Positions 53,987-61,621 of a DNA stretch of 64,000 nucleotides are shown piece by piece. The notes beneath the pieces were generated by a model, which saw only the letters and a program-made list of their open reading frames with translations, searched no databases and had not been told where the DNA came from. The position numbers and the translations under genes were made by a program. Numbering within the stretch: position 1 is the first letter of the stretch; the number at the start of each line of letters is the position of its first letter. This DNA comes from Actinomycetota bacterium. Lineage in GTDB: Bacteria > Actinomycetota > Acidimicrobiia > Acidimicrobiales > MedAcidi-G1. Where the stretch lies: the NCBI GenBank assembly GCA_014381945.1, contig JACNKQ010000047.1, positions 1 through 64,000 on the forward strand, given 5' to 3'.

Positions 53987-55363
53987 GTGCCGAACCTGCG
54001 CCTCGTCCTGCTGGTGATCGGGATCCTGCTGGCTGTCTCCTGCGCCTCCGACTCGTCGCCACAGAGCCTGTCCACCACGCTCCCACCCACCACGGCTCCT
54101 CCCACCACGCTCCCACCCACCACGCTCCCACCCACCACGCTCCCACCCACCACGCTCCCTCCCACCACCACGCTTCCCCCAACCACCACGGTTGACATCC
54201 ACGCCGTGCGAACAGCAGAGCAGCTACAGGAATACGTTGCTCAGGCAGCGGGGTTCAAGCAGGCCGACGCCGCCTGGAGCCTTCCCAACGATCTGGACCC
54301 ACAGGCCGGCGGCGCCCCCGGTTACACCCGCTACGTCTTCCGCGAGACCTCAGCCGGCGTGGTCCCGACGCTGGTCGAGGGGCCGATCGGCGATCAGGTC
54401 CGCTGTCAGGATTTCGAACTTCCCTGCTCCTACCTGGAACTCGTTGATCTGCTCGAGAGCGGCGACCCGATTCCTGAGGAACTCTCGCTCACCTCCGAGG
54501 AGTTGGCCGCACTCGTCGACGAACTCAACGAGCTGAACGCCTACATGGAAAAACACCGCGACATCAACACGACGTGCGCCGCCGGACACGTCTCCGATCG
54601 CACCCAGACCGCCAACATGGGAGCACACCTCTACAACCTGGAGAACATCAACGCTGGCTTCGACCCCGGACGCCCGCAGATCCTGATGTACGCATTGGCC
54701 GACGACACCCTGCCCAGCGGTCGGGTCGGTCAGTGCGTCAACGGCACATGGGATGGCGACCCGATGCAACTGGTCGGCACCGCCTTCATCCTTCCGCCCT
54801 ACGTCATCGGCACCGAGCACCCTGAAGGCTTCAGCGGCGACCTCGACAACTGGCACAGCCACTTCAACATCTGTCGTGGTCGCAATACCGGCAGGGACCT
54901 GTTCGTCACCGAAGCAGAGTGCGCTGAAACCGGGGGGAACTTCAACGAAGCAATCGGCTGGATGCTCCACGCCTGGGTCGACCCCGGACACGACAACCAG
55001 CTGGGTGTGTTTTCGATGTGGAACTCCTCGGTGGCCCCCTTCCTCGACAACCCGACGATGCGTTCGGCTGCCATGGTGCAGGGCAGCGACTTCCCCGAAG
55101 GCGCACGCCAGACGCTGATTACCGACTTCGCATTCGAAATGGAGATCGAAGTCGACGTCGGACAGAGCGTGTATTTCAACAACAGCGACTCGGTCCCCCA
55201 CACAATCAGCGCCGGCACCCCCGACGACCCCGACCTCGACTCGTTCGACTCCGGGCTGCTCGCCCCCGGCGACAACTGGGAGTTCGAGACCCCCGAGCCC
55301 GGCCCCTACACGTACTTCTGTGCCCTCCACCCCGACATGACCGCCACCATCGTCGTCAGCTGA
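53987..55363 (+). CDS. Exported lipoprotein with C-terminal cupredoxin domain
   Basis: A ~458-residue lipoprotein: signal peptide with lipobox AVSC, a 15-bp-repeat LPPTT tether (54080-54190), a ~280-residue domain I do not recognise, and a C-terminal cupredoxin (about 375-458). The type 1 copper ligands are all visible: His in SVPHTISAGT, then Cys, His and Met in YTYFCALHPDMTATIVV. The middle domain is rich in conserved-looking His/Trp/Cys (NWHSHFNICRG, GWMLHAWVDPGHDNQLGVF). GTG 53987 is preferred for a normal signal length; ATG 53957 is the alternative. An electron-transfer or copper-handling role is likely. Confidence 0.82.
   Translation: MPNLRLVLLVIGILLAVSCASDSSPQSLSTTLPPTTAPPTTLPPTTLPPTTLPPTTLPPTTTLPPTTTVDIHAVRTAEQLQEYVAQAAGFKQADAAWSLPNDLDPQAGGAPGYTRYVFRETSAGVVPTLVEGPIGDQVRCQDFELPCSYLELVDLLESGDPIPEELSLTSEELAALVDELNELNAYMEKHRDINTTCAAGHVSDRTQTANMGAHLYNLENINAGFDPGRPQILMYALADDTLPSGRVGQCVNGTWDGDPMQLVGTAFILPPYVIGTEHPEGFSGDLDNWHSHFNICRGRNTGRDLFVTEAECAETGGNFNEAIGWMLHAWVDPGHDNQLGVFSMWNSSVAPFLDNPTMRSAAMVQGSDFPEGARQTLITDFAFEMEIEVDVGQSVYFNNSDSVPHTISAGTPDDPDLDSFDSGLLAPGDNWEFETPEPGPYTYFCALHPDMTATIVVS
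54079..54185 (+). repeat. 15-bp tandem repeat encoding LPPTT
   Basis: About six copies of a ctcccacccaccacg-type unit form the Thr/Pro tether of the cupredoxin lipoprotein. Confidence 0.88.
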
Positions 55364-55381
55364 GCCGCCTGGCCTAGCTTC

Positions 55382-55396
55382 CGGTCGGGCCGACCG
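55382..55396. terminator. Possible terminator hairpin between convergent genes
   Basis: CGGTCG-GGC-CGACCG forms a perfect 6-bp stem just after the cupredoxin lipoprotein stop. No U-tract follows. Confidence 0.35.
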
Positions 55397-55454
55397 AACG
55401 TACGCAGAGGCAGAGCACCGCGAAACGGGGCACCTCAGCCGGGACGGGCGTACA

Positions 55455-55955
55455 TCATCTTCCCAGGGCAGGTGGACACGAGGCGTCGGGCTCGGCGATC
55501 CAGACTCCATACGGAAGTAGGTCCATGCCGAAGTGTGCCCGACTGCCGTTTCGGAGTTCGAGGTACTCCTCCCCATCCCAGAATCTGATGACCCGATCTT
55601 CCGGATTCCAGGTGATCAGACTGGCGGGCCACAGCAGCGTGTGCTCGGCGCCGTTCTCTCGATCGCGCACCGTGACGCACTGCACGCCGATGGCGATCTC
55701 GCCGTCGATCCAGATCGAGGCTCCGACATCATCTCTGCCGTACCAGTTCCCCGGTTCCGTCACCGCGAGTGGACCCCAGTCGGCCGCCTTGGCCAGATGG
55801 CGCTCGATTGGACCACCATCCGGGCCTCGTGTCGATCCAGACGGTGACGTGATGTCGGTGCGCTGACCTTCAGGCGTTGTGGACGCTCCACCCGTGCAGG
55901 CGAACGTGCCAATGACCGCCACCGAGAGAAGCATCAACGTCGGAACGACCTTCAT
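55455..55955 (-). CDS. Putative lipoprotein of unknown function
   Basis: A 166-residue exported protein with signal peptide and lipobox GTFAC (Cys20), then a Ser/Thr/Pro segment and a compact domain with WYGRDDVGASIWIDGE, VQCVTVRDREN and AEPDASCPP. The two Cys may pair. No family recognised. ATG 55955 overlaps the stop of the upstream protease gene (ATGA), so it is its operon partner, mirroring the protease-lipoprotein pair at 17926-20563. Confidence 0.7.
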   Translation of the reverse strand: MKVVPTLMLLSVAVIGTFACTGGASTTPEGQRTDITSPSGSTRGPDGGPIERHLAKAADWGPLAVTEPGNWYGRDDVGASIWIDGEIAIGVQCVTVRDRENGAEHTLLWPASLITWNPEDRVIRFWDGEEYLELRNGSRAHFGMDLLPYGVWIAEPDASCPPALGR

Positions 55956-57139
55956 GACGTTCGGATGGTGACGCCCAGTGCAGCGTTGACGAACCGAGCC
56001 TGCGACCAGATGTTGCGAACTGTTCCACCCATCGTTTCATCGCCCTTGTGGATACCCCAGGCAGTCGAACCTGAGAACCACGGGCCTCCACTACCCCCGC
56101 CTATCGTGTTGTCTGAGTCCATGGCGACCAGTCGTTCGTAGGAGACTCCATCACGGACCACATTGACCATCGTCATGCACACGTAGTCACACGAGTTGCC
56201 GCCACTGGCCTCACCGTGAAAACACCGGTAGTCATCGACCGCCGGCGCCCCACCGATGGCAGACACAGACCGCCGAACTGTGTCATTGAAATAGTACTTG
56301 TTGAATCCCGTATGTGACGTTGTATGCCATTGGTAGTCGCCGTAGTAGCCCTTGTACTGCGCCTTGAACAGCGCGTCGTAGGTGTTGCCACTGTTCTCCT
56401 GATAGTTGAGCTCATTGGGACTATGGCCAGTGGTCAGGACGCCATCTTCAGAACCATCCGTGACCACGAATCCGGTGGTGCACCGGAAGACACCATCATC
56501 GTCGACCAATGAGTCGCCTACATACGTGTGTTCGTCTCTCCCAATTGATTGAGACTCGACGAGCAGGCTGACATTGGAAGCCAGAACAGAGTCAGGAACA
56601 AGCCCTCTGGGCGCTCGCTGGCCACTGGGTACCTGGACGGTCACCTCGAGGTTTCCGGTAAACAAATCGATTCCACTGACGAGGTCCGTGAACCCGTGGG
56701 CCAGCAGATCCTCACGCAGGGTGGATTGCTGTCGCATCAGGGATCGAATCGAGAAACTCGCTCATCCCCGAGAATCAACCGGCAATCCTCGACCAGCGTC
56801 GGCTATCTCCGTCGGAACGTCGCCGGCAAAGCGAACGACGAGAACGAGGCCGCTGGATCGATCGATCCACGCTCCAGCGAACCCCGGCAGCGACTCCGCC
56901 ATGTCGAGAATCGGCCGGAGCCTTTCTCGGGCCTCGATCTCCTCGATTGCCTGGCCAATGGCGATCCCTCGATCCTGCGTATACATGACCTCCTCGAAGG
57001 AAGGCGTAAACTGACTCACCGGATTCAGTTGCCAATCGTCGTCCCGGATGGAACTCGCTCCCGCGTGATGATTCACACCTGAGATACCAACAACAAGTCC
57101 CGCAACAAAGATGCACACCGCGACATGGCGTACTTCCAT
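55952..57139 (-). pseudogene. Secreted S1-type serine protease gene interrupted by one in-frame TGA
   Basis: Codons 1-125 (57139-56765) encode a signal peptide (MEVRHVAVCIFVAGLVVGIS) and a streptogrisin-like proregion piece (LPGFAGAWIDRSSGLVLVV). A TGA at 56764-56762 follows, and the same frame then continues for ~270 codons through the catalytic domain: His in VLTTGHSPNE, Asp in NTYDALFKAQ, Ser in GGGSGGPWFSG (GGSGGP instead of GDSGGP). An ATG at 56737 could restart translation, but the product would lack a signal peptide. It is paralogous in layout to the protease at 17926. Likely a recent nonsense mutation, a readthrough site, or a sequence error. Confidence 0.75.
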
Positions 57140-57288
57140 TTTCAATTTTCCATTTTCAACCTTCCATTTTCAATCTTCCATTTTCAACCTTCCATTTTCA
57201 ACCTTCCATTTTCAACCTTCCATTTTCAACCTTCCATTTTCAACCTTCCATTTTCAACCTTCCATTTTCAACCTTCCATTTTCAACCT
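57134..57288. repeat. 14-bp tandem array, about 11 copies, spanning the protease start codon
   Basis: The plus-strand unit is ttccattttcaacc; on the minus strand each unit reads GGAAGGTTGAAAAT, i.e. a Shine-Dalgarno-like GGAAGG, six bases, then ATG completed by the next unit. The gene's real ATG at 57139 is the last in the series. Three units carry single-base differences. Confidence 0.9.
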
Positions 57289-57309
57289 CTCTATCAGAAC
57301 TTCTCCCCC

Positions 57310-57336
57310 GGAAGATAATTATAATAATATAATTGA
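57310..57336. promoter_or_regulatory. AT-rich palindrome / promoter region of the split protease
   Basis: An unusually AT-rich island in GC-rich DNA holds the perfect inverted repeat AATTATA-ATAA-TATAATT (57317-57334). The minus strand contains TATAAT (57323-57318), a consensus -10 box upstream of the 14-bp array. Confidence 0.5.
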
Positions 57337-57372
57337 ATCACTGCTCCGAATACGTACGCACAGTCATCGCCG

Positions 57373-58509
57373 TCATGACATTTCGTTCGCTGAACCCAGA
57401 GGCCCGGTGAGGTAGACCGCCCGCTGGCCGCCAAGGTCCAGGTGCAGGGTCTCGGTGAGCCCGGGGCGCACCTGACGGGCAAGGTCCCTGTCAGCGGCGA
57501 GCACGCCGATCCCCCAACCTGGAAGACGTTCTGCAGCAACATTTCCGAGTGTGGCGTAGAGGTTGCGCAGGTCGCCACCCGGCGAGATCCGGCCGCCCCA
57601 CGGTGGATTCGTGATCAGGTACCCGGGGCCACCGTCCGGCGCCTCGAGGTCGGAAATGGGCGCCTGTCGGAACTCGACCAGGTCGGCGACGCCTGCCCGC
57701 TCGGCATTCGACCGGGCGGCCCCTATGGCACCGGCGTCCCGATCGCTGCCGATGATCGCCGGACAGGTAGCGACCGGGTTCTCCTGGGTCGCCGTCACGC
57801 TGGCCCAGGTACCCGGCTCGAACGAGGGCCACTGCTGGAACGCAAAGGGGCGATCTGCTCCCGGATCCCGACCGGCGGCGAGCAGCGCCGCTTCGATGGC
57901 GATGGTTCCCGAACCGCACATCGGGTCGATCAGCGGTGTCGTCGGGCCCCAGCCGGCGGCGAGGAGCATCCCGGCGGCCACCGACTCCCGCAGCGGCGCC
58001 TTCGCCGTCGCCTGCCGCCAGCCCCGCATGTGCAGTGGCGCCCCCGACGAGTCGACGCTGACCGTGAACCGGTCACGGGAAACCCGGACCACGACCAGTT
58101 GCTCCGGTCCTTCGGGGTGGCCGGCCCCCAGGGCGGCGGCGAACCGTTCTTCAATCGCTCTTGTATGGACGAGCTGCGAGCCCCGGGAGGTGACCCGGTA
58201 GGCGGGCCGGGCTCCGTCAGCCAGCCATGGCGCCCAGTCGACCTCGCCGAGGCGGCGCTCGAGGTCGGAGAACGAGCGGGCGGTGAACCCGGCCACCCGC
58301 ACCAGCACCCGCGTGGCGCAGCGCAGCGACCGGTTGGCGGCGTAGAGCTGGCGTGAGGTGAGGTCGGTCGCCACCGCACCCTTGTGCACCCGGGTGCGCC
58401 TGGCGCCGAGGCCTGCGATCTCAGCTGCCACCAGGTCCTCGAGGCCCGGCGGGCACACCACGAGCGCGTCATGTCGAGGGCTGTGTCGAGGGCTGTGTCG
58501 GGGGCTCAC
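57373..58509 (-). CDS. THUMP-domain N2-guanine RNA methyltransferase (RlmL/Trm14-like)
   Basis: A 378-residue SAM-dependent methyltransferase. An N-terminal THUMP-like RNA-binding region (ALVVCPPGLEDLVAAEIAGLGA onward) precedes the RlmKL methylase fold: SAM loop LIDPMCGSGTIAIEAALLAAGRDPG (in part), IGSDRDAGAIGAA and the catalytic LITNPPWGGRI (NPPW). It most likely modifies guanine in rRNA or tRNA. The N-terminus starts with a threefold SPRH repeat (12-bp units, 58475-58508). Start GTG 58509. Confidence 0.9.
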   Translation of the reverse strand: MSPRHSPRHSPRHDALVVCPPGLEDLVAAEIAGLGARRTRVHKGAVATDLTSRQLYAANRSLRCATRVLVRVAGFTARSFSDLERRLGEVDWAPWLADGARPAYRVTSRGSQLVHTRAIEERFAAALGAGHPEGPEQLVVVRVSRDRFTVSVDSSGAPLHMRGWRQATAKAPLRESVAAGMLLAAGWGPTTPLIDPMCGSGTIAIEAALLAAGRDPGADRPFAFQQWPSFEPGTWASVTATQENPVATCPAIIGSDRDAGAIGAARSNAERAGVADLVEFRQAPISDLEAPDGGPGYLITNPPWGGRISPGGDLRNLYATLGNVAAERLPGWGIGVLAADRDLARQVRPGLTETLHLDLGGQRAVYLTGPLGSANEMS

Positions 58510-58534
58510 CTCTCCACGATGCCACCGTCCGGGT

Positions 58535-58540
58535 TACGGT
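58535..58540 (+). promoter_or_regulatory. Leaderless -10 element (TACGGT)
   Basis: TACGGT, spacer cacacc, ATG 58547, in the 37-bp divergent gap with the methyltransferase gene. Confidence 0.6.
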
Positions 58541-58546
58541 CACACC

Positions 58547-59572
58547 ATGCTGACACTGCGCACGCTTCTGGTCGTAGCACTCCTTGCTTCTGCCTGCGGC
58601 GGTGGGGAGACGGTCACCCCAACCACCACGACGCCGGCCCCCACGACCACAAGCACCACGCTGGCTCCCACAACCACCACCACGACGCTTGCGCCTCCCA
58701 CGATCGACGAGCTGCTGGCACTCGACCGTCCCCTCAACCTGGCCCATGCCGGCGGCGACCAGGACCACCCGCACTCGACCATGTACGCCTTCCGGAGCGC
58801 CGCCGAGGCCGGCGTCGACCTGCTCGAGATGGACCTGCAGATCACCGCCGACGGGGTGCTCGTCGTGCACCACGACGCTGACGTGTTCGGGACGACCGGC
58901 AGCGAGGGAGTCGTCGTCGACATGACCGTCGCCGAACTGCAGGAACTCGACAACGCCTGGTGGTGGTCGCCCACCTGCTGGCCCTGTCGGGAACTGGCCG
59001 ACGCCGACTACCCGTTCCGGGGCGTCCGCACCGGAGCCGTCGAACCGCCCGAGGGCTTCACCGCCGACGACTTCCGGATCGAGACGTTCCGATCGGTCGC
59101 CGAGGCGTTCCCGACGCTCGCCCTCGACGTCGAGATCAAGAACCGGGGCGAGAACAGCGCTGCCGCCATCGCCGCCCTGGTGGCCGACCTCGACGCCCTC
59201 GACCGCCGTGGCTCGGTGGTCGTGGTGTCGTTTTCGAGTGACGTGGTCGCCGCCTTCAAGGAGGCCGCCCCCGATGTCGCCACCAGCCCCGGCACCGACG
59301 AGATGATCGCCTGGATCCTCGGCGGCGAGACGCTGGGCGACCACCCGGTCGTGCAGGTGCCGCCCGAGTACGAGGGCGTCCCGGTGCTCATCGACGCCTT
59401 CTTCGATGCGGTCGAGGAGGCCGGGGTCGAGGTCTGGGTGTGGCCCAACTCGGCCGACCAGGAGGAGGGCACCTTCTACGCGGAACTGCTGGACCTCGGC
59501 ATCGACGGGATCATCGCCGGCCGGCCCGCCATGCTGGAGCACGCCCTCCGCAAGGGCGGCTACGCGGACTGA
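58547..59572 (+). CDS. Lipoprotein glycerophosphodiester phosphodiesterase
   Basis: A 341-residue exported enzyme: lipobox LLASAC at about residue 17, a Thr/Pro tether (TPTTTTPAPTTTSTTLAP), then a GDPD barrel. Metal/catalytic residues are in LEMDLQITADGVLVVHHDADV (E, D, H in part), LALDVEIKN and the C-terminal GIDGIIAGRP. The usual HRG near the start is replaced by HAGGDQDHPHST, so the first catalytic His is kept but the following Arg is not. It would act outside the membrane on lipid head-group debris, complementing the cytoplasmic GDPD at 3228. Confidence 0.87.
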   Translation: MLTLRTLLVVALLASACGGGETVTPTTTTPAPTTTSTTLAPTTTTTTLAPPTIDELLALDRPLNLAHAGGDQDHPHSTMYAFRSAAEAGVDLLEMDLQITADGVLVVHHDADVFGTTGSEGVVVDMTVAELQELDNAWWWSPTCWPCRELADADYPFRGVRTGAVEPPEGFTADDFRIETFRSVAEAFPTLALDVEIKNRGENSAAAIAALVADLDALDRRGSVVVVSFSSDVVAAFKEAAPDVATSPGTDEMIAWILGGETLGDHPVVQVPPEYEGVPVLIDAFFDAVEEAGVEVWVWPNSADQEEGTFYAELLDLGIDGIIAGRPAMLEHALRKGGYAD

Positions 59573-59575
59573 GAT

Positions 59576-60211
59576 TCAGATCCCGAGGTGGCCCGTCTGC
59601 AGTTCGTGGACGGCGCCCTCGTCGCCGGCCACCTCTGCCTCTACCCGGTCGCGGCGGCCGAACAGGAAGTTGACCAACTCGACCGGCCCGCCGGTGAGGG
59701 TCGCCGGGCGGCCGACCTTGCCGACGTGGATCGTCTCGCCGGTCGGGCGAGCGAGCGTGAGGTCGACATCGACCAGCCGACGGCACATCAACTTCGCCCC
59801 CTTGTCGAGCCGTGCCCACAGCAGCGCTTCGAGACCGTCGATGTCGGATCGCGGCGCCCAACCGTCGCCGGCGCGCCGCACGTCCTCGTGGTGCACCACG
59901 AACTCGACCAGGTTCATGGCCCCGTCGGCAGACCGCAGGAGCAGAGGCGGGCCACGCCGGACACGGTCAACCAACTGCGTGAAGTCCCCGCTCTCGGCGA
60001 GCCGGTTGGTGACCCGGGCGGTGTGCCGGGCGGGCGCCCCCGACAGGACCAGGCCCGGGCCGGTGTCGGGACGGCGCTCACGTACCACCAGGTGTGCGGC
60101 CATGTGGGCGACTGTCCAGCCTCCGCACAGGGTCGGGGCGGCGGGGCCGACCGCGTCCATCAGGTCACAGAGGGCGTGCCGCTCGGACTGTGCCCACTCG
60201 CGCGAATTCAT
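59576..60211 (-). CDS. TIGR03085-like protein (mycothiol-dependent/DinB-type fold)
   Basis: A 211-residue protein matching the actinobacterial TIGR03085 group of the maleylpyruvate isomerase/DinB-like superfamily. LCGGWTVAHMAAHLVVRERRPD at about residue 28 and the metal-type histidines in EFVVHHEDVRRA support this. The reaction is unknown. ATG 60211 overlaps the carotenoid oxygenase stop by 4 bp. It converges with the lipoprotein phosphodiesterase 3 bp away. Confidence 0.83.
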   Translation of the reverse strand: MNSREWAQSERHALCDLMDAVGPAAPTLCGGWTVAHMAAHLVVRERRPDTGPGLVLSGAPARHTARVTNRLAESGDFTQLVDRVRRGPPLLLRSADGAMNLVEFVVHHEDVRRAGDGWAPRSDIDGLEALLWARLDKGAKLMCRRLVDVDLTLARPTGETIHVGKVGRPATLTGGPVELVNFLFGRRDRVEAEVAGDEGAVHELQTGHLGI

Positions 60212-61563
60212 GCAGGAGGCACCGACGTGTCGGGGACCCAGTTGCCGTGGAACCCGTCGGGCACCCGTTGCGGCAGGTGGATGCGGGCCACCGGGTCGGC
60301 GACCATGTCCTCGCCGTCGAGCACCACCAACTCGGCCGGCCCGCCGGCCCGGTCGTTGACGCACACCAGCACCCAGCCGACGCCCTCCTCGGTGGATCCG
60401 TCCTTGGGCACCAACAGCGGTTCGGCGCCGAAGCGTCCCTCGCCGTGGTCGTGGCGGACCATCTCGCCGGTCTCGACGTCGACCCGCTGGGTCGGCCCCA
60501 GGGCGATCCCGTCAGCGGTATAGGCGTAGCGGTGCCGGCGCGTGCCCACCCGGGGATCGTGGGTCGGGAACTCGTGGTGGCCGTCGGCGACCCGGGTCTC
60601 GGAAACGGTCGCGGTGGCCGGATCGACCACCCAGCGCACGAGGGTCGGTGCGCTGTCGCCGGCCGGACCGTTGCGGTCACCGTCGAACATCCGGTCGTAG
60701 CGGCAGAGGTCGACGACGACGGTGCCGTCGTCGGCGTCGTAGGCGTTGGCCGGGTGGAACACGTAGCACTGCGGCGCCTCGCACCAGACGATGTCGTCGG
60801 CGGTCCCGTCGCGTGGCAGTAGCCCGACCCGTGCGGCGTGGTCCGGGTTCCAGGCGAACGGGAACGGGTTGCCGCCCACGGCGTCCTCGATGTCGAGGCA
60901 CACCGGCAGGTCGTAGACGAGGGCGTACCGGGACGTCAGCGACATGTCGTGGATCATCGGCATGCCGTCGACGGGAACTTCGGTCACCCTGGCGACCCGA
61001 CCGTCGCTGCCGACGACCACGTGTTGTACCCGGTCGATCTGGTCCGGGTAGGCGTAGCAGACCGCATGGAGTTCACCCGTCGCAGGGTCGTACCTGGGGT
61101 GGGCGGTGAAGCCACCGGGCAGGGTGCCGTCGAAGCCGTCGTAGCCGATGGTGTCGAGTTCGTAGGTGAGGGTCATGGGGGTGGTGCCGGCCTCGACCAT
61201 CGCCCAGGTCTTGCCGGCGAACCCACCTACCGCCGTGTTGGGACCGAAGTCGCGGTCTCCGTAGGAGGTGCCCGCCGGCGGGTCCTCGCCGAGTTCGGCG
61301 GCGATCTTGGCGCCCCGTACCCACCGGTTGCGATACCACTCGGCCTTCCCGCCCCGTAGGCGCACGCCGTGGACCATGCCGTCGCCGAGGAACCAGTGGT
61401 GGGTGGCCGGATCGACTGCACTGCGGGGATTCGGGCCGTTGCGCAGCCAGCGGCCTTCGAGTTCGGCGGGGATCGTTCCGGTGACCGGCAGGTCGAAGGC
61501 GGTCACCTCGTCGGTTACCGGCGCCATCGACCCTTCGAGATAGGGGTTCGTGCGTGTACTCAT
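60208..61563 (-). CDS. Carotenoid cleavage oxygenase (RPE65 family)
   Basis: A 451-residue non-heme iron dioxygenase of the carotenoid/stilbene cleavage family. The four iron-binding histidines can be placed in TAHPRYDP, MIHDMSLT, YVFHPANAY and the C-terminal PDGFHGNWVP. N-terminal RWLRNGPNPR and HHWFLGDGMVHGV are also typical. GGGAGG lies eight bases before ATG 61563. Cleavage substrate (carotenoid, apocarotenal or lignostilbene) is not predictable. Confidence 0.92.
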   Translation of the reverse strand: MSTRTNPYLEGSMAPVTDEVTAFDLPVTGTIPAELEGRWLRNGPNPRSAVDPATHHWFLGDGMVHGVRLRGGKAEWYRNRWVRGAKIAAELGEDPPAGTSYGDRDFGPNTAVGGFAGKTWAMVEAGTTPMTLTYELDTIGYDGFDGTLPGGFTAHPRYDPATGELHAVCYAYPDQIDRVQHVVVGSDGRVARVTEVPVDGMPMIHDMSLTSRYALVYDLPVCLDIEDAVGGNPFPFAWNPDHAARVGLLPRDGTADDIVWCEAPQCYVFHPANAYDADDGTVVVDLCRYDRMFDGDRNGPAGDSAPTLVRWVVDPATATVSETRVADGHHEFPTHDPRVGTRRHRYAYTADGIALGPTQRVDVETGEMVRHDHGEGRFGAEPLLVPKDGSTEEGVGWVLVCVNDRAGGPAELVVLDGEDMVADPVARIHLPQRVPDGFHGNWVPDTSVPPA

Positions 61564-61607
61564 GATCGCAGCCTCCCACACGCCCTCCGGCGCAACCGGG
61601 TTGGGAC

Positions 61608-61613
61608 TACGGT
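61608..61613 (+). promoter_or_regulatory. Leaderless -10 element (TACGGT)
   Basis: TACGGT, eight bases, ATG 61622, in the divergent gap with the carotenoid oxygenase gene. Confidence 0.5.
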
Positions 61614-61621
61614 GCTCGCCC

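Noticed and set aside
57134-57288. CRISPR-like or protein-coding array (frames of repeated FSTFHFQP on the plus strand)
   Set aside because: No spacers; the plus-strand peptides are artefacts of a 14-bp satellite with period not divisible by three.
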